Source: Desulfurococcales archaeon (GTDB lineage: Archaea > Thermoproteota > Thermoprotei_A > Sulfolobales > NBVN01). From it: a stretch of DNA of 6,844 bases. Of this stretch, positions 1 through 5,459 are shown one piece after another (within the stretch, counting starts at the first letter, position 1; each line of letters opens with the position of its first letter). The notes under the pieces are model-generated. The model saw nothing but the letters and a program-made list of their open reading frames with translations, ran no database searches and had not been told where the DNA came from. A program made the position numbers and the translations under genes. The DNA lies in contig JAGDWE010000050.1 of NCBI GenBank assembly GCA_023255965.1, forward strand, positions 1-6,844, given 5' to 3'.

Positions 1-116
1 GCCTCACGGTGGACTATGACCCTGCCCCTGATGGCTAATCCGCCATCATCGAGGCGTAGATCTAAATCTGCGTGACTAAAAAGCTCATAAACTTTATCTG
101 AGCCAACAGTCCACAT
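1..116 (-). CDS. Partial hypothetical protein, N-terminus, runs off the left edge
   Basis: An ATG at 116-114 opens a minus-strand frame that stays open for 38 codons to the window edge. The encoded start is MWTVGSDKVYELFSHADLDL, followed by a charged stretch ending in RGRVIVHRE. I do not recognise the family. ATG 116 is the only ATG, GTG or TTG in this frame back to the upstream stop at 192-194. The frame is nevertheless open from 191, and the upstream residues (for example YWHSCLAYPTHLC) look protein-like, so this could also be the remainder of a longer gene truncated at its 5' end. An A/T-rich TATA-like stretch on the minus strand (about 190-198) lies inside repeat copy A and could drive it with a long leader. 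Real coding is plausible but only a short piece is visible. Confidence 0.4.
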   Translation of the reverse strand, partial: MWTVGSDKVYELFSHADLDLRLDDGGLAIRGRVIVHRE

Positions 117-163
117 ACATAAATGCGTTGGGTATGCTAGGCAACTATGCCAATACCTAGGCC

Positions 164-416
164 TAAGGAGGCTGTCTCTAGTTGAACGATATTAAATGTC
201 ATTGATTACTTGATGGAGGGGATGTGTATGTGAGTCCAAAAACTTATGAATGTTTGCGGGCCTTGAGGGCTTTAATGATATGCCTTGTTGTGGGAGCCAT
301 CATTAGGTGGGGATCCCATGGCGCTGGGTTCTACGAGCCCGTGGGGTGCGAGTGGAGCCAGCAACCCCGCACAGAGGACTAGCCCCATTCACGCCCCCAT
401 GAGTGGGGGAAACGCT
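164..416 (+). repeat. Dispersed repeat copy A, possible insertion-element relic or structured RNA
   Basis: This stretch has a diverged, inverted second copy at 5460-5752. The best blocks are 164-192 against 5752-5724 (25 of 29 bases identical, no gaps), 222-262 against 5685-5645 (28 of 41, no gaps), 259-278 against 5648-5628 (one indel and one transition), and the end 401-416 against 5474-5460 (GAGNGGGGAAACGCT). The 3' half is G/C-rich and can fold: GGGTTC TAC GAGCCC (one G-U pair), GGGGT 343-347 with ACCCC 364-368, and CCCCC 394-398 with GGGGG 405-409. No long reading frame is intact. The 370 bases between ATG 116 and the tautomerase contain only this repeat and the tautomerase promoter. An insertion-element or TnpB-guide-RNA origin is inference. 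Confidence 0.65.
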
Positions 417-429
417 GCCACAAACTTGT

Positions 430-462
430 TTATGATTTAATGGTACACTTATTAACGTGTAC
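430..462 (+). promoter_or_regulatory. Tautomerase promoter with GTACAC/GTGTAC inverted repeat
   Basis: A TATA-like TTATGATTTA (430-439) is followed by a perfect inverted repeat, GTACAC (443-448), 8-bp spacer, GTGTAC (457-462). The second half-site ends 24 nt before the tautomerase ATG. If the TATA at 430 is used, initiation falls near the right arm, so a bound protein would block transcription. An alternative TATA (ACTTATTA, 447-454) lies inside the repeat. The same GTGTAC half-site occurs in the divergent promoter at 5001-5029. The operator role is inferred. Confidence 0.45.
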
Positions 463-486
463 GACGACTGTTGATTGGGTTATGAC

Positions 487-690
487 ATGCCAGTAGTCCA
501 TGTGTATGTATGGAAGGGATTCTCAAACGAGGCTAAGAGGAAAACTATTGCTGGAATTACTAAGGTGTTTGAGGAGTTAGGCATACCTTCGTATGCAGTT
601 GAAGTGATAATTCATGAAGTACCTAAGGAGAATTGGGGAGTAGGTGGAGAGCAGGCAAGTGAGAAGTTTAAGGACGTTAAAACGCCTTAG
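487..690 (+). CDS. 4-oxalocrotonate tautomerase family protein (small tautomerase)
   Basis: A 67-residue protein that begins MPVVHVYVWKGF. ATG 487 is the right start because the family uses Pro1, exposed after Met removal, as its catalytic base; the in-frame TTG at 475 would bury it. The later segments VEVIIHEVPKENWGVGGEQA match the family core (VRVIITE...HFGIGGELAS). Known members act as hexamers of about 62-residue chains that interconvert enol and keto forms of unsaturated acids. Counted from Pro1, the canonical Arg11 is Phe11 and the canonical Arg39 is Glu38; the hydrophobic Phe50 position is Trp49. It therefore keeps the fold and Pro1 but not the substrate-binding arginines, and the true substrate is unknown. 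No Shine-Dalgarno is visible. It stands alone between repeat A and the element end at 737, and is not in an operon with the convergent gene downstream. Confidence 0.87.
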   Translation: MPVVHVYVWKGFSNEAKRKTIAGITKVFEELGIPSYAVEVIIHEVPKENWGVGGEQASEKFKDVKTP

Positions 691-714
691 TTTAAGGAAA
701 TTAAATAGAATAAC

Positions 715-719
715 TTTTT
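715..719 (+). terminator. T-run terminator after the tautomerase
   Basis: TTTTT lies 25 nt past the tautomerase stop in A/T-rich DNA, the usual form of archaeal intrinsic terminators. No hairpin is needed. Confidence 0.45.
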
Positions 720-736
720 ACTTGTGGATTTTAGCG

Positions 737-830
737 CTGACGGCCCCCCGCCTTGAAAGGCGAGGCTTCATGGTGGTGAGCGGGGAACGCCTATAGTTGA
801 TGTCTTAGATCCAGCTGAGCCGCCTAAGAA
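737..830 (-). mobile_element. Right end of a TnpB/IS605-type element, remnant
   Basis: On the plus strand this reads CTGAC (737-741), 7 nt, then a hairpin CGCCT (749-753) tgaa AGGCG (758-762). The element end at 6734-6761 has the same order and the same 7-nt spacing (CTGAC, 7 nt, CCGCCC ttta GGGCGG). On the minus strand this is a G-rich hairpin followed by GTCAG, the form of archaeal TnpB element right ends, where the guide (omega) RNA scaffold normally lies. A short minus-strand frame from 771 reads MKPRLSRRGAVSA, resembling a TnpB C-terminal tail. The left limit of the remnant inside the reading frame of the neighbouring gene is uncertain (roughly 820-857). No transposase body remains here. 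Confidence 0.55.
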
Positions 831-1217
831 GAGGGGGTTGAACTTCATGAATACGCCCTCAGCTGCAGCCGCGCCAGTCCTAGCCCCGGTCATCCAAGTA
901 CCATTCATTATGCATACGGGCCTACCGGTCTCAGGGTCGTATAGGACTATCACGGCCATGACTGTAGGTAAATTATAACGTAGCGGATTCCTTGGATGGG
1001 AGTTAACTAACTTAACGCCAGCAACATTAAGCGACTCCAGGTAAGCGGGCATGGCCCTTGAATCACCTTCATACCTATTGAAGAATAGGTAGACCTTAGG
1101 AGGCATTTGAACCCTCCTCAAGCCCTTCTCATGGAAAGCCCTCTCAACCACCTCACCCATGTCAGCTAACTCCGCTACATCCCTATAGCTGAGGACTAAG
1201 ACCTTCACATAAACCAC
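768..1217 (-). pseudogene. Ornithine cyclodeaminase/mu-crystallin family, N-terminal half, truncated
   Basis: The frame runs from GTG 1217 (or GTG 1208, also in frame) for 149 residues. About the first 120 are a good N-terminal half of this NAD(P)-dependent family: RRVQMPPK (34-41), RAMPAYLESLNVAGVKLVN (54-72; the Lys of GVK is the usual substrate-binding residue), LPTVMAVIVLYDPETGRP (83-100) and TGARTGAAAAE (110-120, with the family's conserved Arg). Full members are about 320-330 residues and continue into a Rossmann NAD-binding domain with the catalytic Asp. Here the frame instead runs into the right end of a TnpB-type element and stops at 768, so the cofactor domain is missing and enzyme activity is not expected. 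A TATA-like TTTTTACATA at 1242-1233 would give a near-leaderless transcript, so it may still be transcribed. The family converts ornithine to proline or reduces imino acids; the original substrate is unknown. Confidence 0.8.
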
Positions 1218-1232
1218 CGTAACATGATATGC

Positions 1233-1242
1233 TATGTAAAAA
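1233..1242 (-). promoter_or_regulatory. TATA box of the truncated cyclodeaminase-family gene
   Basis: The minus strand reads TTTTTACATA. Its centre is about 25-30 nt ahead of GTG 1217/GTG 1208, as expected for a leaderless archaeal transcript. Confidence 0.4.
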
Positions 1243-1264
1243 TAACACTTACCTAGGTATAATG

Positions 1265-1283
1265 AAGTTTAAAAACTTAAAAG
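1265..1283 (-). terminator. T-rich terminator of the TRAP transporter genes
   Basis: On the minus strand, 50-70 nt after the permease stop, the sequence is TTTTAAGTTTTTAAACTT. It includes the inverted repeat AAGTTT aa AAACTT (1265-1278). A perfect 5-bp inverted repeat, GAAGG t CCTTC (1301-1311), precedes it. Together they are a likely transcript end ahead of the next gene's promoter. Confidence 0.45.
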
Positions 1284-1333
1284 CAGTTATGAATCTTGCA
1301 GAAGGTCCTTCCATATGCTTTAACTAACTACCT

Positions 1334-3193
1334 TTAACTCCTAATATAATTTACGGCAACTATCGCCGATATGATGGCAAATGCCACTATATCCACGATG
1401 GCGGATGTCGGTATGAAGAGCGTGAGGCCTGCAGCAATTAAAGCTAGTCTAAGGAATGCATTGATTTTGCGTTTTAGGAATCCCTCGAAGCCGACTGCTA
1501 TAGCGTACGTGGCTACAAATGAAGTGATGACGCTCCACGCCCTCAGCGTTGCCTCGTAATTACCGTAGCCTAAGAATATTTCCGGCTTAAACATCATTAT
1601 GAACGGCAGTATAAATGCCGCGAAGCCTAATTTACAGGCAATCACCGAGGTCTTCATAGGGTCAGCTTTAGCTAGTGATGCCCCAGCGAATGATGCTAAT
1701 GCTACTGGCGGCGTTATGGCAGCTAAGACAGCATACCAGAATACAAAGAAATGCGTTGGAAAAGCATCAAAACCCATAGCCGTTAACGCTGGTACTGATA
1801 CGGCTGCAGCAGTTATATACGCGGGAGTTGTAGGCATGCCCATCCCAAGTAAGGTGGTTATTAACGCTACGTATATTAATGCGATCGTTGCAATTCCGAA
1901 GGATGCCCTAGAGACTATGTAGCCGAGCTTAACCCCTAATCCACTATAGCTTACCGCCCCGACAACTATCCCTGCGGCAGCACCAGCAACTATTATGGGT
2001 AATGCGTCTTCAACACCTCTGGCTAGAACTTGGTAAAGGCTTTTAATCTTCAACTGCCTGCTAAGTATCCCTAACGCTATCGCTAGGAAGAATGATATGA
2101 GTGCTGCAGTAACTGCCGACCACTGGAGCACCGCAACAATGTATATTAATACTATGATGGGTAACAGGTAGAACCACCCCTTCCTTAACACTCTTCTCCA
2201 GTCAGGGATTTGATCTGGGGGTAGCCCTCTGAGCCCGGACTTCAGGGAGTAGTAATGTACCTGGAGGTATACTCCTAGGTAGTATATTATAGCCGGTATA
2301 ATGGCAGCTATCATTATCTTGCCATAATGTATGCCGAGGAGCTCGGCCATTACGAATGCCGCAGCGCCCATCAGTGGGGGCATTATCTGACCTCCCGTGG
2401 ATGATACAGCCTCAACAGCTCCCGCTACATGTGACGGAAATCCAACAGACTTCATAGCCGGGATAGTGAATACCCCCGTAGCGTAGACGTTAGCGACCGC
2501 ACTACCGCTTACGGTGCCGAAGAGTGAGGATGCAATGACCGATACCTTAGCAGGGCCTCCAGAGCTCCTACCTACAGCTGCCTTAGCTAGGCCTATGAAG
2601 AACTCGCCTGTACCACTCATTGAGAATGCCGCTGCCAGTAGCGTGAATGCTATAACATAGGTAGACATGACCTCCAGTGGTGTTGAGAATATTGCGTAGG
2701 GGGTTAGATATAGGTACTCAATAACTCTTACCGGGTCCGTTCTAAAGCCTATGCCGGGTAGGTAGGGAGCTAATAGTAAGTATCCTATGAAGAAAAGGAT
2801 GAGTGCCGTGAAAACTAGGCCTGACGTTCTCCTAGCTAATTCGATGATTAGTGTTATGAGTATTACTCCTACAATTATTTGCTCTGTAGTTAAGGGAGTT
2901 ACGAGCCACATCCTTCTGAAGAACCAGCTAGCATAGTTTAAGTAGATGTTCCCTACCGTAATTACTGCTATGATTGCTAGTAGATAGTCGTACCAAGGAA
3001 CTCTATTTACGTCCTTCTTTGTAGCTGAATAAGTTATGAAGGTTAGTGGGAGGGTGAAGAGTAGGCTAACGGTCATGAGTTCATATACATCATATGTGGT
3101 GAAGAGTAATTTATATATGAAGTATATAGCCATGACGCATAATAATGCCTCAACTAAGGCTTTATTGTACTTGCTTAACGTTCTTTTAGGCAT
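1334..3193 (-). CDS. TRAP transporter permease, fused 4TM/12TM subunit (TAXI type)
   Basis: A 619-residue polytopic membrane protein. Residues about 12-145 form the small DctQ-like part with four hydrophobic segments; about 150-545 form the large DctM-like domain, with extra C-terminal helices to 615. Diagnostic motifs: SSLFGTVSGSAVANV (222-236), STGGQIMPP (265-273), GMGMPTTPAYI (450-460) and ITPPVALASFAGASLA (493-508). These are the hallmarks of 4TM/12TM fusion TRAP permeases, which take up organic anions with a sodium or proton gradient, delivered by a TAXI receptor. The receptor gene is directly upstream on the same strand, so the pair forms one system. ATG 3193 (MPKRTLSKYNK) is preferred over the in-frame TTG 3205: it is a standard start and a TATA-like CTTTAAAA lies 17-24 nt before it. 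The length is in the normal range and no frame damage is visible. The substrate cannot be deduced. Confidence 0.94.
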   Translation of the reverse strand: MPKRTLSKYNKALVEALLCVMAIYFIYKLLFTTYDVYELMTVSLLFTLPLTFITYSATKKDVNRVPWYDYLLAIIAVITVGNIYLNYASWFFRRMWLVTPLTTEQIIVGVILITLIIELARRTSGLVFTALILFFIGYLLLAPYLPGIGFRTDPVRVIEYLYLTPYAIFSTPLEVMSTYVIAFTLLAAAFSMSGTGEFFIGLAKAAVGRSSGGPAKVSVIASSLFGTVSGSAVANVYATGVFTIPAMKSVGFPSHVAGAVEAVSSTGGQIMPPLMGAAAFVMAELLGIHYGKIMIAAIIPAIIYYLGVYLQVHYYSLKSGLRGLPPDQIPDWRRVLRKGWFYLLPIIVLIYIVAVLQWSAVTAALISFFLAIALGILSRQLKIKSLYQVLARGVEDALPIIVAGAAAGIVVGAVSYSGLGVKLGYIVSRASFGIATIALIYVALITTLLGMGMPTTPAYITAAAVSVPALTAMGFDAFPTHFFVFWYAVLAAITPPVALASFAGASLAKADPMKTSVIACKLGFAAFILPFIMMFKPEIFLGYGNYEATLRAWSVITSFVATYAIAVGFEGFLKRKINAFLRLALIAAGLTLFIPTSAIVDIVAFAIISAIVAVNYIRS

Positions 3194-3209
3194 ATCTACT
3201 ACCAAGATC

Positions 3210-3217
3210 TTTTAAAG
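3210..3217 (-). promoter_or_regulatory. Possible internal promoter ahead of the TRAP permease
   Basis: The minus strand reads CTTTAAAA, centred about 21 nt before ATG 3193, slightly closer than the usual 26 nt. It could give the permease its own leaderless transcript besides read-through from the receptor gene. Confidence 0.35.
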
Positions 3218-3252
3218 TAAGGGATGGTTAATTTTTTTATGTTTTATTCTCT

Positions 3253-3257
3253 AAAAA
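3253..3257 (-). terminator. Weak T-run between receptor and permease genes
   Basis: On the minus strand TTTTT begins 3 nt after the receptor stop codon. A partial terminator here would leave more receptor mRNA than permease mRNA, which would suit a receptor needed in excess. The gap to ATG 3193 is 66 nt and also holds a TATA-like box. Confidence 0.35.
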
Positions 3258-3259
3258 CA

Positions 3260-4468
3260 TTACTTTATAAAGCCGCGGTCAATGTAGTACTGCTCAGCTC
3301 CTGGATGCATGCCTAGGCCGGCACTATATTTCCATGAGGTGCTTGGGTCGAATATTTTGAATGCCGAAACAGCCTTCTGTAGGTAGTCGGTGTTCTCACA
3401 TATTATCCTAGTTATCTGATATACGAAGTCATTGGGCATGTCAGACCTAATTAGCAGTATCGTGAATGTGAATAACGTACGGTAGTCATTGGTTAGGAAT
3501 TTGTAGGTCTCCTTAGGGAGTTTATCCATTACTAACGCTCCCTTAAATCCTAACGTATTTAATATGAAGTCTATATCCTCATCAGTTAGTTCTATGACCT
3601 TAACGTCAGGCATGCGGGCCTCTAACTGCATGTAGCTTGATGAGGGGACTGCGGTAACGTCGAATATTAAGTCGACCTTACCTTCTATGAGGGCTTCAAC
3701 GGCCTTCACCTCACCTGGGACTAAGAGGCTACCTCCGGAACGCCTTATTACCTCTTCAGTCACGCCATAATGCTCGAGTAACCACCTAAATAGGAAGTCC
3801 TCTAACGATGCTGTTGGACCACCGACAGCTAATCTAACGCTATTGCCTTTCTTAATGTGATCAGCTAATTCCTTAATGCTATTGATTGGGAAGTCAGGTC
3901 TCTTAGTTATTAACACCATATACCTCTCTGTAGGGCCTAAGACGTACTTAACTTTAGATAAATCTACCTCCTCTCCCCATATCTTAGTAGCTTTAGCTGG
4001 GTCCTTTGCAAACGGTATCCACGCTGCATGAGTGAATGCCATCTCAACTTCCCCCTTAGCTATGGCTAGTAAGTTAGCGGCGCTTGCACCAGGTTGAACA
4101 CTTATCTTAACTCCTAACTCCTTCTCGATGAAACTAGCAATCGCACCACCTAACACATAGCCTGGAGTGCCAACGGAATAAGTACGGAACACTACCTCCT
4201 TAGGCCAGTATGGTGGTGGTGTTGGCGGTGGCGGCGTTACCGTACGTGTTGGAGTGGGTGTTAGGATAGCAGTTGGGGTCGCAGTGATAGTAGTAGTTGT
4301 AGTTGATGTAACTGTAGTAGTTACTACTGAAGGAGCTACAGTAACAGTGGACGTAACTACCTTAGGCGGCACGACAGCGCTACCTGCGAAGTAACCAACA
4401 ACACCAGCAACAATGATTAAGACAACTAACACACCTAATAATATAGTAGGAGGTTTAGCTGATGTCAT
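3260..4468 (-). CDS. TAXI family TRAP substrate-binding receptor, membrane-anchored
   Basis: A 402-residue extracytoplasmic receptor. Residues 7-29 are a single hydrophobic segment (TILLGVLVVLIIVAGVVGYF), acting as anchor or uncleaved signal. Residues about 31-87 are a Thr/Pro/Val-rich tether (runs such as TTTVTSTTTTTITATPT and PPPPTPPP), typical of archaeal binding proteins held at the outer face and probably O-glycosylated. From about 90 the TAXI/NMT1-like fold begins: SVGTPGYVLGGAIASFIEKE (98-117), then GVKISVQPGASAANLLAIAKGEV and EMAFTHAAW. It binds the substrate and hands it to the permease encoded 66 bp downstream. TAXI receptors are known for glutamate and other dicarboxylates, but most are unassigned; this one cannot be assigned. 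ATG 4468 fits the anchor and a TATA box at 4501-4510. No frame damage is visible. Confidence 0.94.
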   Translation of the reverse strand: MTSAKPPTILLGVLVVLIIVAGVVGYFAGSAVVPPKVVTSTVTVAPSVVTTTVTSTTTTTITATPTAILTPTPTRTVTPPPPTPPPYWPKEVVFRTYSVGTPGYVLGGAIASFIEKELGVKISVQPGASAANLLAIAKGEVEMAFTHAAWIPFAKDPAKATKIWGEEVDLSKVKYVLGPTERYMVLITKRPDFPINSIKELADHIKKGNSVRLAVGGPTASLEDFLFRWLLEHYGVTEEVIRRSGGSLLVPGEVKAVEALIEGKVDLIFDVTAVPSSSYMQLEARMPDVKVIELTDEDIDFILNTLGFKGALVMDKLPKETYKFLTNDYRTLFTFTILLIRSDMPNDFVYQITRIICENTDYLQKAVSAFKIFDPSTSWKYSAGLGMHPGAEQYYIDRGFIK

Positions 4469-4478
4469 TTAACATACC

Positions 4479-4510
4479 CTACGTTTTTTACGTAGTCATC
4501 ATTTAAATAC
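4479..4510 (-). promoter_or_regulatory. TRAP operon core promoter with an inverted repeat over the start site
   Basis: On the minus strand GTATTTAAAT (4510-4501) is a good TATA box. Initiation about 26 nt downstream falls near 4480, leaving a leader of about 12 nt and no Shine-Dalgarno. A perfect inverted repeat, CTACGT (4495-4490) aaaaa ACGTAG (4484-4479), fills the space between TATA and start site, where a repressor would block polymerase. The operator role is inferred. Confidence 0.5.
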
Positions 4511-4542
4511 TTATTGTTTTTATGCGTGCTCCCTTGAGTTGC

Positions 4543-4569
4543 GTGTTTTAGGCCATTAGGTGTTTTAGG
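4543..4569 (-). promoter_or_regulatory. Tandem 10-bp direct repeats upstream of the TRAP promoter
   Basis: GTGTTTTAGG occurs at 4543-4552 and again, exactly, at 4560-4569 (17 bp from start to start). It is CCTAAAACAC when read toward the TRAP genes. The pair lies 33-60 bp upstream of the TATA box, a position used by activators. No other gene nearby explains it. Confidence 0.4.
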
Positions 4570-4654
4570 TGTGATCCAGTACGATTTCATGGTTACCAGG
4601 ATTTAATATTTATCCGTAGCCCTACGACGTACTTATCAGGTTTTCTTCGGATGG

Positions 4655-4680
4655 GTAGCTAGCTCTTAAGGAATAGCTAC
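4655..4680 (-). promoter_or_regulatory. Inverted repeat downstream of the small membrane protein gene
   Basis: GTAGCTA (4655-4661) and TAGCTAC (4674-4680) form a perfect 7-bp inverted repeat with a 12-nt loop. It begins 15 nt past the stop of the gene at 4695-4976 and may be a 3'-end hairpin or a protein site. No T-run adjoins it, so a terminator role is doubtful. Confidence 0.35.
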
Positions 4681-4694
4681 TAAGCGCCCCTAAG

Positions 4695-4976
4695 TTAGTG
4701 CACGACCCTTCTAGGATCCTTAATCAATACTATCACAATCCACATGATTAAGGCTATTAGGAGTGCCGAGAGCCCTAGCAATACGTTGTCTAACGAGGCT
4801 TCGAGGAATTCGCCGCCCTCGGTTAAGTAGCTGTGTAGGTGGTCTATGAACGCCATTATTGCCGTGCCCCATAGGATTAGGGCTAGGTATTTAAATCCAT
4901 ACGCGTCGTTCCCTGCCTTACTGTACCATAGGGCTGTTGATATAACTGCAGCGTATGCTATTATGAGTAACCACAT
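4695..4976 (-). CDS. Small three-helix membrane protein, partner of the divergent gene
   Basis: A 93-residue protein with three hydrophobic segments (about 2-17, 28-48, 62-85) and a short basic tail (KDPRRVVH). I do not recognise a named family. The second helix holds LALILWGTAIMAFIDHLHSYL (about 30-51 with flanks), then an acidic stretch TEGGEFLEA. The divergent neighbour at 5030 carries the matching pattern L-x-L-x-L-W-G-x-A...(D/E)-H-L followed by GE, so the two probably share ancestry in this part or meet in one complex. An acid-His pair at a helix end could bind a metal or heme, but that is inference. ATG 4976 is preferred: a TATA-like ACTTAAATAG lies at 5014-5005 on this strand, leaving a leader of roughly 8 nt. 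Confidence 0.72.
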   Translation of the reverse strand: MWLLIIAYAAVISTALWYSKAGNDAYGFKYLALILWGTAIMAFIDHLHSYLTEGGEFLEASLDNVLLGLSALLIALIMWIVIVLIKDPRRVVH

Positions 4977-5029
4977 ACTATCGCCGAAAGACTTATTAGG
5001 GTGTACTATTTAAGTTTTTTGGTGTACAC
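4977..5029. promoter_or_regulatory. Shared divergent promoter with GTGTAC half-sites
   Basis: Only 53 bp separate the two divergent starts. On the minus strand ACTTAAATAG (5014-5005) can serve the left gene; on the plus strand CTTATTA (4992-4998) can serve the right gene. GTGTAC occurs at 5001-5006 and again inside the 8-bp palindrome GTGTACAC at 5022-5029, which touches the right-hand ATG. The GGTG at 5021-5024 is a possible Shine-Dalgarno for the right gene. The same half-site flanks the tautomerase promoter. Confidence 0.5.
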
Positions 5030-5404
5030 ATGGCATGCTTCCTAGCCCCGACGGCTGCAGCTATAGCTGTATCGATTATTAGGAAGTTGTTTAAGGGGTT
5101 TGCTGAGAGGACGAGGTTAGATATCCTTGAGCTAATGCTGTGGGGTGGTGCATTGGTACTTGCGTTCGAGCACCTATGGCATGGTGAGGTAGTTCCATGG
5201 CCTCCATTCCTAACGGCTATGAAGTCCCCTGAAGAATGGGCTATAGCCATCAATGAGATTGCCGTGGTAGGTACTTCAATGAATGCCGCAGTCCTAGCCA
5301 CGTGGGGAGGTATGCTAGTAATTAATAACGTATTAAGGAACATTAGGTTGAGGAAGTTAGGCACAGCCCTCGAGTTGGAGTCAACTAGTAAGGTGGTTAA
5401 GTAG
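5030..5404 (+). CDS. Small membrane protein with MACFLAPTAAA start, partner of the divergent gene
   Basis: A 124-residue protein with hydrophobic segments at about 3-17, 31-48 and 72-97, and a charged C-terminal tail (RNIRLRKLGTALELESTSK). I cannot name the family; the start MACFLAPTAAA and the block LELMLWGGALVLAFEHLWHG (33-52), followed by EVVPWPPF, look like conserved features. The Trp-Gly...Glu-His-Leu pattern parallels the divergent neighbour (LxLWGxA...DHL). Several potential ligands sit close together (Cys3, Glu47, His48, His51, Glu53), which would suit a redox or metal-handling membrane unit, but this is inference. Start ATG 5030 has GGTG five nt upstream. The gene ends just before repeat copy B; a T-run at 5438-5442 is the likely transcript end. 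Confidence 0.75.
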   Translation: MACFLAPTAAAIAVSIIRKLFKGFAERTRLDILELMLWGGALVLAFEHLWHGEVVPWPPFLTAMKSPEEWAIAINEIAVVGTSMNAAVLATWGGMLVINNVLRNIRLRKLGTALELESTSKVVK

Positions 5405-5437
5405 GTTCTAGCTCCATCGTCCTCCCTTAACGCAACG

Positions 5438-5442
5438 TTTTT
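5438..5442 (+). terminator. T-run after the small membrane protein gene
   Basis: TTTTT lies 33 nt past the stop codon at 5402-5404, at the edge of repeat copy B. Confidence 0.35.
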
Positions 5443-5459
5443 CACAGATGTTTCCCCGA

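Noticed and set aside
475..486. TTG 475 as tautomerase start
   Set aside because: It would add four residues before the catalytic Pro; ATG 487 leaves Pro at position 1.
1371..1922. Plus-strand open frames of 62 and 107 codons (1371-1559, 1599-1922)
   Set aside because: They lie antisense to the TRAP permease, have no family features, and follow from its Ala/Gly/Ile-rich codons.
3194..3205. TTG 3205 as permease start
   Set aside because: ATG 3193 is a better codon; TTG 3205 lies only 5-12 nt from the TATA-like box, too close for a TATA-driven start.
4497..4503. Second C/D box RNA on the minus strand (ATGATGA)
   Set aside because: A box C match exists, but no CTGA follows at guide distance, and it lies within the TRAP promoter.
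4996..5445. Minus-strand frame of 149 codons
   Set aside because: It is the antisense of the small membrane protein at 5030-5404, which has a proper start, hydrophobic helices and a promoter.
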